NCBI GenBank assembly: GCA_034422455.1
Contig: DAOUJQ010000018.1
Span: 1 to 64,000 of the forward strand
Direction: 5' to 3'
Source: UBA1127 sp034422455
Lineage (GTDB): Bacteria; Chloroflexota; Dehalococcoidia; Lucifugimonadales; UBA1127
DNA: 64,000 nt
The notes under the pieces are model-generated. The model did no database searches, was not told the DNA's origin, and was given only the letters and a program-made list of their open reading frames with translations. This document shows positions 25,173-33,539 of this stretch, piece after piece. The position numbers and the translations under genes are program-made. Within the stretch, counting starts at the first letter, position 1. Each line of letters opens with the position of its first letter.

Positions 25173-25265
25173 GTAGCTGCGGAGATTTGTTATGAATTGT
25201 TTCCGCGTATCTGTTGAGGGGCCGAGCAGCTACGGGGAAAAATTTCCGCCCGTGAGAAACAAATC
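25173..25265. repeat. Interleaved inverted repeats related to the GTAGCTG family
   Basis: GTAGCTGC (25173-25180) pairs with GCAGCTAC (25226-25233), extended by CCCC/GGGG. GATTTGTT (25184-25191) pairs with AACAAATC (25258-25265). The two pairings interleave. The words GATTTGTT and GTAGCTG also occur together in unit 2 at 15592-15609. Confidence 0.5.
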
Positions 25266-25456
25266 CTGCCTTTCGCACCCTGAACCCCACCGGGTCCGGG
25301 ATGCGGGACATCCGGACAACAAAAGAATTGGTACGCATGTGGTCCAGGCACAAGGTGACCGTGACTGTGGTGTTGTTGGGACCGGTGATTTGGCTTTCCA
25401 TAGAGGCAATGTAGCGGAGGGCAGTTACGCCGGGCAATGGAGTGGTGGCAGGGTTT

Positions 25457-25595
25457 CCGCCGTCAGGCGGGCCGGGCGATTCACGAATCGCCCCTACGAT
25501 GCGTTGGCCGTGGGGATTCCCCGCCTGCGCGGGACCCTTCGACAAGCTCAGGGCAATCGGAAAGGGCCGTTGGGTGCGGGGTTTCTGGATACCCG
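25457..25595. repeat. Composite palindromic repeat block D
   Basis: Hairpins CCGCC-gtca-GGCGG and GGGCGATT-cacg-AATCGCCC occupy the same relative places as in blocks A to C but with different stem bases. They are followed by TTGGCCGTGGGGATTCC, CCTTCGACAAGCTCAGGGC (25536-25554) and TTTCTGGATACCCGG, which abuts the truncated transposase. Confidence 0.75.
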
Positions 25596-25837
25596 GTTGT
25601 CCAGCGCCATATCGGCCACTACTCGCTTCAGGCGGCTGTTCTCCGACGACAGACGCTTGAGGCGCCGGGCTTGGTCGATCCCGAGACCCCCGTACTCGCT
25701 GCGCCACCGGTAGAAGGTCTGCTGGGTGACTCCTATCCGGCGGGCGGCCTCGGCGACGGTGGCCCCTCGGCCATCGCCACCTCAGCCTCTCTGAGCTTGT
25801 TGATCACCTGCCCCGGCGTGTGTTTCCTTCCGGCCAT
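25596..25837 (-). pseudogene. Broken IS3-family orfA (transposase helix-turn-helix subunit)
   Basis: Translated on the minus strand the remnant begins MAGRKHTPGQVINKLREAEV and, after a one-base deletion near the sequence GAGGGGCC, continues ATVAEAARRIGVTQQTFYRW and then SEYGGLGIDQARRLKRLSSE. This is the classic IS3/IS407-type OrfA: helix-turn-helix followed by a leucine-zipper start. It stops after ALDN, where the conserved C-terminus should follow, because the dispersed TTTCTGGATACC repeat starts there. No orfB is present. It cannot make a functional transposase. Confidence 0.85.
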
Positions 25838-26442
25838 ATCGCCCCCCATTCTCACGGCCCATGACTACCTTTTGACTTGGACCAGCTTGGGGGGGCAGGT
25901 CAGGGAACTCATGGGCACCTGACCATCGCGGGTGTTTTCAAGCGCGCCCACCTTATTCCCGATCGCCCGGCGCGGTCTGCTGCTTGCACGGGATGTCTCC
26001 CTAGACAAGACAAGGACGGGCCTCGGTCCGGTCTCGAGAGCGGGAGAGTTTGAGGAACACAACCCTCCTGGAAGAACTACCCACCCGGCAACCATTCACT
26101 TCCCGGCATCCAGTCCCAGCTGGCCGAAGAGGCAATAGGGTTCAAATGCCTATGTCAATTTTGAGTGTATTCCTATATCGGGGAGAGCGCTGTCCCTTCA
26201 AAAGACCATACCCAAAATGGGCGCGGAAACCTTACCGGGAACCTAGAGGTACGGCTAACTTCAAAGGTGTCAACGGAAGCGCCACGAATCCGGCGGCCAG
26301 GAACTTGGAGAATGGGCCGAACACCCTTGATCAACCCAGAGGGCATCCGGTCCGACCGATAACTGTTAACGGCGAGAGGACATTTGGAGACCAAGGGCCA
26401 ATCAAGTTCGCCACGAGACCCAGCAGAAGGGAGACAATTGAG
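25838..26442. other. Intergenic stretch without a supported gene
   Basis: This 605-bp stretch is AT-richer than most of the window. An open frame runs through its second half into the FN3 gene, but its residues look random and no ribosome site supports an early start. I see no RNA gene. It may be decayed mobile DNA related to the transposase remnant beside it. Confidence 0.4.
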
Positions 26443-28224
26443 TTGAACGCCTCTAAAGGACCCGGACGCGCGGCCCCGACCCTTCCGGAGAGATTGCCTA
26501 ACGCATCCAGCGGTTTCCGACCTGCCTTGGCCGTTGTTCCAATCCTGCTCGTTGCACTCGCGGTGTGGCTGATGGACATGCCCTCAACGATATCGGCCCA
26601 GTCCGTTCCCGATGCGCCCAGCGGACTGAGCCGGAGCGTGGTGAGCCATGCCAGCGTCAGCCTCTCTTGGGACGATCCGCAAGACGGCTCGATCACCGGC
26701 TACCAGGTCCTGCGGCGCGACCTCAGCGTCCACGTCGCCGGCGTCTTCGACGTGATCGCCGACGACACGGGTTCCAGCACGACCACTTACGTGGACGACA
26801 CGGTGGCGCCCGCCCGGCGCTACGTCTACCGGATCAAAGCGCGCAGCGCGGACGGACTCTCCGCCTGGTCCAATTACGTCAACGTGACCACGCCGACCGC
26901 ACCCAATAACGGCGTCGACAACCAGGGAACCAACACGGGCGACCCGCCGGCTGCGCCCACGGGACTCACCCAGACGGCGCTCGCGCACGACGGCGTGACC
27001 CTGTCCTGGGACGATCCCCAGGACGCCTCGATTACGGGCTACCAGGTGCTTCGGCGCAACCTCGCCGTCCATGCGGCCGGCTTCTTCGAGGTGATCGCCC
27101 ACGATACGGGCTCGGCCGCGACCGTCTACGTCGACACCAGCGTCGAACCGTCCAGCGACTACGTCTACCGGATCCAGGCGCGAAGCGCGAACGGCCTCTC
27201 CGCCCGGTCCAACTTCGTCAAGCTGAGCACGCCCGCCGCGCCCGCCGTTATCGAACCCGTGACCGTGGTCCGGGAGCCGGTCGACCCCGATGAACCGCTG
27301 GTGGCCGCGCTGCAGGTCCAATGCGGCTCCGGCCCCGAAAAGTTGGCGGCGATCATGACAGTCGCGGCCAGTGGCAACAATGTCGGTTATAACAGCGGCT
27401 CATACGGGACTTTGTCGAGCGATGTCCTGCCTAATGGCACTAATCTCTATTGGATCTCTTACGACACGTCAAGCATGGTGCTCACGCTCAGGTTCAGCAG
27501 CACTAAGCACGGGCTTTCCGACAGTCACTCTCTGGTCATCGGCAGCGAGGTGTACGCCATCCGGCACGCCGGGCCGCTGCCCGGGGGGGATCCAAATGAT
27601 GGCTTCACGTGGCGGCTGTCAGCACGCCCTGCCTGGGCCGTGGACGGTGGCGAGCACTGCGTCCTTTTGACCAGGGGGACCGCAACCTGCATTGAGCTCG
27701 AGGCCGCCGACTACGCCGCCCATCCGCGCGACCGCAACGTGCTCAAGATCATCGAGCCGAATGGCGGCCTCTGCTTCATGCTGAACATGACCAGCCGCAG
27801 AGCCAGCAACTACTTCGGCTTCCCGGTCGAGCAGGGCAACAGCTACCGGGTCCGCCTCTACTACTCGACGCCCGACGGCGATTTGCGCGAGGACGAACCA
27901 TTCAACAGCTGGCGGCATCCCTGGATGCGCGCGGCGATCGCCTCCGACGGCCGGTCCGTGCCCACCGGCTGGCACCACTGGCAAATCCCCGGCGGCGCGG
28001 CTGGATGCGCTACCGCCGAGTTCTCTGCTGAAGGTCGGCAAAGATGCATCGACAACGACGGGTGGTATTGGAAGCACGGCACCATCGATTTCGCCACCGA
28101 GCACGCCCACCGCGACGGGGTGCTGTTCATTGCGATCGGCCACCAACACGGCCTGATCCACCCGGACTTCGACTACCAGGAACGCGGATGGCGGGTAGTT
28201 ATACGCGTCGACACCCTCGATTAG
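26443..28224 (+). CDS. Exported protein with two fibronectin type III domains
   Basis: The 593-residue product has an N-terminal hydrophobic segment (FRPALAVVPILLVALAVWLM) and a likely cleavage after STISAQ. Two FN3 domains follow, about residues 54-140 and 150-238; both contain VxLSWDDPQDxSITGYQVLRR and end in YVYRI-ARSA-GLSA, so they are a recent internal duplication. The remaining C-terminal half is unassigned and rich in Trp and His, with six or more cysteines. Start TTG 26443 is chosen because AAGGGAG lies 9 nt upstream and the export signal follows. It probably acts at the cell surface in adhesion or polymer binding. It is flanked by mobile debris and repeats. Confidence 0.72.
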   Translation: MNASKGPGRAAPTLPERLPNASSGFRPALAVVPILLVALAVWLMDMPSTISAQSVPDAPSGLSRSVVSHASVSLSWDDPQDGSITGYQVLRRDLSVHVAGVFDVIADDTGSSTTTYVDDTVAPARRYVYRIKARSADGLSAWSNYVNVTTPTAPNNGVDNQGTNTGDPPAAPTGLTQTALAHDGVTLSWDDPQDASITGYQVLRRNLAVHAAGFFEVIAHDTGSAATVYVDTSVEPSSDYVYRIQARSANGLSARSNFVKLSTPAAPAVIEPVTVVREPVDPDEPLVAALQVQCGSGPEKLAAIMTVAASGNNVGYNSGSYGTLSSDVLPNGTNLYWISYDTSSMVLTLRFSSTKHGLSDSHSLVIGSEVYAIRHAGPLPGGDPNDGFTWRLSARPAWAVDGGEHCVLLTRGTATCIELEAADYAAHPRDRNVLKIIEPNGGLCFMLNMTSRRASNYFGFPVEQGNSYRVRLYYSTPDGDLREDEPFNSWRHPWMRAAIASDGRSVPTGWHHWQIPGGAAGCATAEFSAEGRQRCIDNDGWYWKHGTIDFATEHAHRDGVLFIAIGHQHGLIHPDFDYQERGWRVVIRVDTLD

Positions 28225-28269
28225 CCGACATGCCCGCAGCATCGGCGTCATCTCCTCCCAGGGGTGAGC

Positions 28270-28450
28270 GGGGGTGGGCGGTGGTTGGGGTTCCCCGCTC
28301 GTCCCCGCCCCTCTGGGTTCCCCTGCCTTCGCAGGGGCAGGCTCTGCCTCCGCGGGGACGACGGAGCATTGCGGGCGCGGTAGGCCCACCTGGTCATCAC
28401 GCCCTTCGACAGGCTCCTTCGAGGGCCTCAGGACGGGGTCAGGGTGAGCG
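28270..28450. repeat. Composite palindromic repeat block E
   Basis: It contains GCCCCTCTGGGTTCCCCTGCCTTCG-type hairpin words shared with block A, then a scrambled CCTTCGACAGGCTCCTTCGAGGGCCTCAGGAC arrangement (28402-28433). No gene is present. Confidence 0.7.
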
Positions 28451-28456
28451 GGGTGG

Positions 28457-29281
28457 CTATGCCGCGTTGCGGGGCACGATGCCGGTCATGGTGAGGGCGT
28501 GCTCGTCGACGAGGGACTTGGATTCCACGACGCGGCCGGTGTATGCCATGGCGTCGCGGCAGATGAAGGCGACGGCGCGGCCCGTGACCTCGGGCGAGTT
28601 GGCCGTGGCGTAGTTGACGCCAGGGATGGGGTTGACGATGTTGCGCTCGACCACCGTCCGGCCCGGGTCGACGGCCACGATGGCGATGTTGCGCAGCCGC
28701 AGCTCGCCCGCGACGCCCGCAACCCATCGGTTGAGGGCCGCCTTGGTGATGCCGTAGCCCACGTACGTCCGGCCCTCGGACAGCTGCCAGTCGGGCCCCG
28801 GCGGCGGGGGCAGGTTCGCGCCAAGGGATGTGATGTTGATCACCGTGCCACCGCCCTGCGCCTCCATATGCGGGCCCACCAGCGTGGTGATGAAGTAGGG
28901 CGCGCGGACGTTGGTGCGGTAGTAGGCGTCCAGGTTGTCGGGAGAGCTGCCCCAGAAGTCGCCGCCGCCCTGCCCCATGCGCGCGGCGTTGTTGACGACG
29001 ACGTCCAGCCGGCCGAAGTCGCGCAAGATGGCGTCGACGACAGCGCGGACCTCGTCATCGTCCGTCACGTCGAGCTTCATGGCGACGGCCTCGCCGCCGA
29101 GGTCGCGGGCCTCCTGCGCCGTCTGCTCGATGGAGCCGTAGGGGTTGGCGGCCGACTCGTCGCTGCGGGCGCACACGACGACCGTCGCGCCCTCGTCAGC
29201 GAGGCAGAGCGCGATCCCGCGCCCGATGCCGCGGGAGCCGCCGGTCACCATCGCGACCTTGCCGGCCAGGGGTTTGTTCAT
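28457..29281 (-). CDS. Short-chain dehydrogenase/reductase
   Basis: The 274-residue classical SDR binds NAD(P) through TGGSRGIG at 13-20 with NNAA at 97-100. The catalytic residues Ser152 and Y176-GITK180 are present. Arg residues at 39 (CARS) favour NADP but do not prove it. The substrate is unknown. The C-terminal part DEHALTMTGI is longer than usual. AAAGGA precedes ATG 29281. It stands alone, with repeats on both sides. Confidence 0.9.
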   Translation of the reverse strand: MNKPLAGKVAMVTGGSRGIGRGIALCLADEGATVVVCARSDESAANPYGSIEQTAQEARDLGGEAVAMKLDVTDDDEVRAVVDAILRDFGRLDVVVNNAARMGQGGGDFWGSSPDNLDAYYRTNVRAPYFITTLVGPHMEAQGGGTVINITSLGANLPPPPGPDWQLSEGRTYVGYGITKAALNRWVAGVAGELRLRNIAIVAVDPGRTVVERNIVNPIPGVNYATANSPEVTGRAVAFICRDAMAYTGRVVESKSLVDEHALTMTGIVPRNAA

Positions 29282-29310
29282 AGTGCGTGTCCTTTCGCGC
29301 CCTCCATTCG

Positions 29311-29401
29311 CCCTTCGATTTCCCCCTTCGAGAACCTCAGGACAGGCTCAGGACGAACGGGGGGGTCTGCCGTTGCCCTTCGACAGGCTCAGGGCGAACG
29401 G
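29311..29401. repeat. Two dispersed CCTTCGACAGGCTCAGGGCG repeats
   Basis: The first copy (29311-29361) is expanded (CCTTCGA-ttt-CCCCCTTCGAGAACCTCAGGACAGGCTCAGGACG). The second (29376-29401) is canonical. They lie between the divergent SDR and GlcG-like genes. Confidence 0.75.
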
Positions 29402-29451
29402 TTGTGTGAAGCGGGGGAAGGGTACCGCCATGCGCTTCTTCCGGCAACCGC

Positions 29452-29479
29452 TTGACGCTTGTGGCGGCTATGGTAGCCT
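29452..29479 (+). promoter_or_regulatory. Possible promoter of the GlcG-like gene
   Basis: TTGACG, a 16-bp spacer and TAGCCT lie 30 bp before the start codon. Confidence 0.35.
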
Positions 29480-29509
29480 AGCGGCACATTCCACCGCCGG
29501 AGGTGGTCT

Positions 29510-29992
29510 ATGCTCGTGGAGAAGCGGCTTGGCCTGGACGAGGCGAACAGGGTCATCGTGGCGGTCATCGAGGCTGCGAAGGAGCGGGGATCGCAGCTGG
29601 CCGTCGCCGTCGTAGACCAGCACGGCGACCTGATCGCGGGCTGCCGCATGGACGGGCGGCCGTACCGGTTCATGAAGGCGGCGTGGCGCAAGGCGTACAG
29701 TGCGGCGGCGTTCGACATGGACACCAGCGGCATCATCGCGTTCTGGGACCGGCAGCAGGCCGAGGGCCACCGCGGGCCGTCCGACTGGAACGACCCGATG
29801 CTGACGACGCTCCCCGGTGGGTACGCCATCATCTACGACGGCAAGATGGTGGGCGGCATCGCCGTGGCCGGCGGCGGAGGCGGCGAGGGGAGGGGCGACT
29901 GGGACTACGTCGCCATCGGGCTGGAGGCACTCGGCGAGGGGTTTACGCACGCCGAGTCCATGTTCCGGTACACGCCGGAGTATGAGGCGTAG
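29510..29992 (+). CDS. GlcG/HbpS-family (DUF336) protein
   Basis: The 160-residue product matches the GlcG/HbpS fold: an N-terminal helix LDEANRVIVAVIEAAKERG, then LAVAVVDQHGDLIAGCRMDG, KAAWRKAYSAAAF, and the glycine-rich GGYAIIYDGKMVGGIAVAGG. Members bind haem or small corrinoids, or are accessory to glycolate and diol utilisation. No signal peptide is present, so it is cytoplasmic. GGAGGTGG lies 5 nt before the ATG. The function here is not defined by its neighbours. Confidence 0.83.
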   Translation: MLVEKRLGLDEANRVIVAVIEAAKERGSQLAVAVVDQHGDLIAGCRMDGRPYRFMKAAWRKAYSAAAFDMDTSGIIAFWDRQQAEGHRGPSDWNDPMLTTLPGGYAIIYDGKMVGGIAVAGGGGGEGRGDWDYVAIGLEALGEGFTHAESMFRYTPEYEA

Positions 29993-29993
29993 G

Positions 29994-30166
29994 GCCTTCG
30001 ACATGCTCAGGGCGAGCGGCGGCCCAGCGCGCCCCGCCCCTCTGGGTCCCCCTGCCTTCGCAGGACCCTTCGACAGGCTCAGGGCAATCGGAAAGGGTCG
30101 TTGGCGCGGAGTTTCTGGATACCGGCATTCGCCGGTATGAGGAGTGGGGGCTCAGGGCGAACGGTA
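29994..30166. repeat. Composite palindromic repeat block F
   Basis: It starts two bases after the GlcG-like stop with CCTTCGACATGCTCAGGGCG, then GCCCCTCTGGGTCCCCC, CCTGCCTTCGCAGG, another CCTTCGACAGGCTCAGGGC (30067-30085), and the ATACCGGC-attc-GCCGGTAT hairpin (30119-30138). The order resembles blocks A and D. No gene is present. Confidence 0.75.
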
Positions 30167-30183
30167 GGAATGAGGAGCCGCAC

Positions 30184-30978
30184 ATGGCGAGAGAGATGCT
30201 CACGGAGGTCTTTGGCGACCAGAGCGTGAGCCCGCTGCCGGTGGCGGTGCGCTCCGGGGAGTTGGTGCGGGGCTTCCGCATCGTCGGCACGGACCCGGAC
30301 ACGGGGGCGCTCGGCGACGGCATCGAGGCGCAGCTGCGGTTCGCGCACGAGCACATGCGCCGCAGCATCGAGAGCGCCGGGGGGAGCCGGTCGAACATCG
30401 CCCACGTCAGCATGTACTTCCAGGACTTCGCGCGCGACCGGGAGGCGATGAACCCGCCGTGGGTCGACGCCTTCCCGGACGAGAACGACCGCCCGACGTA
30501 CAAGTTCCTGACGGCGGACCTGCCCGGCGACATGCTAGTGTACATGGACTACCACGCCGTGCTGGGGCACCTTCGGCAGGTACTCAACGTCGAGGGCGTG
30601 GCCCACACCAACCCCATCCCGCTGGGCGTGCAGATGGGGCCGTACCTGTTCTCGTCGCGCGTGCTGCCGTACGACCCCTCGACGGGCCGCCCGCCGGAGG
30701 ACGTGCGCGAGCAGGCGGAGCACCTGTTCCGCAACACGGAGGCGCTGCTGCACGCGGGCGGCATGGCTTGGAGCAACGTGAAGCAGGGGCGGGCCTTCGT
30801 CGCCGACCTGGCGAACCTGCCGCTGGTGTCGGACCGGTGGGCCGCGCTCTACCCGGACGCGCCGGCGCGGCCAGTGCTGCACCACCTCCGCTACGGCGGC
30901 GGCGCGCTGCAGGTGATGATCGAGGTCATGGCTTCCCTGGACACGGAAACCCGCACAAGGGGGCTTGTCGATGGCTGA
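30184..30978 (+). CDS. Tandem two-domain RidA-family protein
   Basis: RidA proteins (YjgF/YER057c/UK114) deaminate reactive enamine/imine intermediates or have drifted to other roles. This 264-residue protein holds two RidA-like units, about 1-130 and 137-258, each with the pattern QxxxxxxNxxxxLxxAGxxxxNV followed by RPxxxxL. The arginine that binds the imine carboxylate in classic RidA (in the PxRxxx motif) is not clearly conserved. The next gene encodes four more units and overlaps by 8 nt, so the two proteins are made together and may form one multimeric assembly. GAGGAG precedes the ATG. Confidence 0.82.
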   Translation: MAREMLTEVFGDQSVSPLPVAVRSGELVRGFRIVGTDPDTGALGDGIEAQLRFAHEHMRRSIESAGGSRSNIAHVSMYFQDFARDREAMNPPWVDAFPDENDRPTYKFLTADLPGDMLVYMDYHAVLGHLRQVLNVEGVAHTNPIPLGVQMGPYLFSSRVLPYDPSTGRPPEDVREQAEHLFRNTEALLHAGGMAWSNVKQGRAFVADLANLPLVSDRWAALYPDAPARPVLHHLRYGGGALQVMIEVMASLDTETRTRGLVDG

Positions 30979-32491
30979 GCCACTACGGCAGTTCTTCGAG
31001 ATCTATCCGGCGGACATGCGGGCGACGATGCCCCTGGGCTTCCGCGTCAACGACATGGTCTACGCCAACGGGCTGGCGGGCATCGATCCCGTCACCGGCG
31101 TTCCCGCCCAGGGCATCGGGGCGCAGATGTGGCTCATCCTTGCGCACCTGCGGCGGCTCATGGAGAGCGCCGGGGGCAACCTGGACGGCGTGCTCCGGTG
31201 CGCGGCCTACGTGACCAACATGGAGGACCGGGAGACCATCTACGGCCCGTGGGAAACCCTGTATCCCGACCCGAAGGACCGGCCGGCCCTGAAGGCGCTC
31301 ATGGTGGAGCTGCCGCCCGGCCATCTTGTGCACCTGGACGTCGTCGGCCTCGTCGGCGGGAGGCGCACGCGCATCGACATCCCCAACGTGCACGCCCGCG
31401 ACCCGGGCGTGACGATGGGCAACGCCTACTTCACCTCGCGCTGTCACGGCAACGACCAGACGACGGGCCAGATCGTGGAGGGCGGCGTGGAGGCCGAGGC
31501 GCGCCAGACAATGGAGAACCTGGCGACGCTGGCGGGGCTGGCGGGCGGGAGCACGACGGACATCGTGCAGCTCAACATGTTCGGGCGCGACGACTCCTAC
31601 AAGGAGACCGCGCGGCGCGTGTTCGAGGAGCGCTTCCCGGACCCGGCGGCGCGGCCCGTGCTGCACCAGCTCGTGAACGTCGTGTCAGCGCGGATGCAGG
31701 TCGCCATCGAGATGATGGCGCTGCTGCCGGACAAACCCGGCCCGTCCGGCGAGCGGTTCGAGGAGCTGTACCTGTGCGAGGAGGGGAACGCAAAGCCCGC
31801 CGGAGCGCGCATCGGCGACGTGGCCGTCGCGCCGTTCCTCGAGCCGGTCGACCCGTGCACGGGGAAGCTGGCGGCCGGGGACCTCGACGGGCAGATCGCG
31901 GCGGTGAACGCGGCCATCGAGCGCTTCCTCAGCGTCAACGGGCTGGGGCTGGACGACGTGGCGCGGGTGACCTACTTCCTGCCGGACCTGTCGGAGCGGC
32001 TGAAGCTCAACCCGCCGTGGGAGGCGTGGTACCCGGACATGGACGACCGCCCGCCGCACAAGTACGTGCCGTCGGCGCTGCCGGAGGGAATGCTCGTGGG
32101 CGCGCAGGTCATCGCGCTGGTGGGCGCTGGGGCGCGCAAGTGCCTGGAGGTGCCCGGCGTCGTCCACAACGACCCGATGTCCATGGGCGCGCTGACGGGC
32201 AACCTGGTCACGTCGTCGCGGGTGGTGACGGGCAGCCGCGAGGGCAGCCTCGCCGAGCAGACGGCGATGGTCTTCGCGAACGTGGACGCCATGCTGCGCG
32301 ACGGCGGCGGCAGCTTCGCCAACGTGACGCAGGTGACGGCATTCGTGGGCGACGCGGCCTACGTCGCGGACGTGGAGCGGGAGCTGCTGGCGGTGACGCC
32401 GGCGGGGAAGGCGCCGCCGGTGCTGCACGTGCTGGAGACGAACCTGGGCGGCAACGGCTTCCCGCGGCTGGAGGTGCTGGGGTTGATGTAG
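30971..32491 (+). CDS. Four-domain RidA-family protein
   Basis: This 506-residue protein repeats the RidA fold four times: about 1-128, 132-262, 268-388 and 394-506. Recurrent marks are VNDMVYANGLAGIDP, GAQMWLILAHLRRLMESAG, NLDGVLRCAAYVTNMEDR, GNAYFTSRCHGND, ETARRVFEERFPDPAARPVL and GNLVTSSRVV. Most RidA proteins are about 130-residue trimers, so four units in a chain could mimic an oligomer within one or two molecules. ATG 30971 has AAGGGGG 7 nt upstream; an earlier TTG at 30965 is less likely. It overlaps the upstream two-domain gene. Function is inferred only from fold. Confidence 0.82.
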   Translation: MAEPLRQFFEIYPADMRATMPLGFRVNDMVYANGLAGIDPVTGVPAQGIGAQMWLILAHLRRLMESAGGNLDGVLRCAAYVTNMEDRETIYGPWETLYPDPKDRPALKALMVELPPGHLVHLDVVGLVGGRRTRIDIPNVHARDPGVTMGNAYFTSRCHGNDQTTGQIVEGGVEAEARQTMENLATLAGLAGGSTTDIVQLNMFGRDDSYKETARRVFEERFPDPAARPVLHQLVNVVSARMQVAIEMMALLPDKPGPSGERFEELYLCEEGNAKPAGARIGDVAVAPFLEPVDPCTGKLAAGDLDGQIAAVNAAIERFLSVNGLGLDDVARVTYFLPDLSERLKLNPPWEAWYPDMDDRPPHKYVPSALPEGMLVGAQVIALVGAGARKCLEVPGVVHNDPMSMGALTGNLVTSSRVVTGSREGSLAEQTAMVFANVDAMLRDGGGSFANVTQVTAFVGDAAYVADVERELLAVTPAGKAPPVLHVLETNLGGNGFPRLEVLGLM

Positions 32492-32509
32492 GGGGTGGGG
32501 GCTGGGGCC

Positions 32510-33433
32510 TTATAGAATGTCCTTCTTGGAGAGTGCCCAAATCTCAATGGGCTTATCGGTGGCGTCGCTTTGTCTGGGGTCACGTCGAGCCCATTGACGA
32601 TTGAGCATTTCCCAAGCTAAATCTTCCAAGTCAGCGTCCCACCTCTGCCGGCCAATCTGACTCGATATGGTCTCCCTGTCCAGCGTGAGGGCGTGAATCA
32701 ACTCAACCCAGCGTTCTATGGCTTGTTCACGCTGCAAACGGGTCTGCCCAGCTCTGGCAATCCGGCTCTGATGGTCAAGCTGATCTTCAAAGCGCTTCCA
32801 CCTCTTCTGTTCCACCATATGCTCGAGGTTCTCACGGCGCCCATCCCTCTCATTGGGAGCGTGGAAGAAAATGTAGCGATGCGCACTTGGGTGAGTTTGG
32901 AGACGTTCCCAGCATTTTGGCAGTGCAGCATTCTTTTCGGTGCTTACGGCGTTGAAGGCCTCTGCCACCACACTGTACTGAGATCCGAGGCTCTCGATTT
33001 CCGGCTCCTTGCCCCGCCTGTCTCCCAGGTCGAGGCTCAATTGGATGCCCGGATACCATTCCATGATTCGCTTGGCGGCGGCAAGGGTGACCATGATGTT
33101 GAATGATCGAAACAACTGGTCGCCAAGGCTCATTCGATGTTCCTTGGGGGTTCCCTCACCACGCCGGACGGCCTTTAGCGAATTGTCAGCTTGCCCCTCA
33201 TTCTTCAGTGGATCGCGTGCGTGCCGCTCGAGCTTCAGCCGGTAGAGGAAGTTCATGGGTCCATCTTTGACGCTGTCTGTGGCCTGGGCAATCAATTTGA
33301 CGTTCCGGTGGGCCTCTTCCGCAGCCCCCCGAACGGCTTCCCTAATCGCCTCAAGTTCACCGGGTCCTTCAACTACCCTCCGCTTGCGTCTAATATACGG
33401 ATCGTACGTTGACTGTCTGAAGATTCCCACCAC
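32510..33433 (-). CDS. Orphan protein of unknown function, AT-richer than its neighbours
   Basis: I do not recognise this 307-residue protein. It is strongly charged, mostly helical by eye, has no export signal, and contains a DLGDRRGKEPEIES segment and many Arg/Glu/Gln residues, as in nucleic-acid-associated or conflict-system proteins. Codon use and base composition are less GC-rich than the genes on either side, which suggests recent acquisition. GTG 33433 is the start; GGAGGTG lies 8 nt upstream. It converges with the RidA gene and stands apart from the amidohydrolase. Confidence 0.7.
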   Translation of the reverse strand: MVGIFRQSTYDPYIRRKRRVVEGPGELEAIREAVRGAAEEAHRNVKLIAQATDSVKDGPMNFLYRLKLERHARDPLKNEGQADNSLKAVRRGEGTPKEHRMSLGDQLFRSFNIMVTLAAAKRIMEWYPGIQLSLDLGDRRGKEPEIESLGSQYSVVAEAFNAVSTEKNAALPKCWERLQTHPSAHRYIFFHAPNERDGRRENLEHMVEQKRWKRFEDQLDHQSRIARAGQTRLQREQAIERWVELIHALTLDRETISSQIGRQRWDADLEDLAWEMLNRQWARRDPRQSDATDKPIEIWALSKKDIL

Positions 33434-33539
33434 AGCTTCACCTCCAAGTGACGACGCTTGCGCGCCACCTTAGTACAGGTGGAATGGGATTGCCCACCTT
33501 TCACTAGGTTGAGAGTGAACAGTACGTCCCCTCGGCGGG

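Noticed and set aside
25144..25707. 187-residue minus-strand ORF
   Set aside because: It reads through the repeat block and the transposase remnant in a wrong frame.
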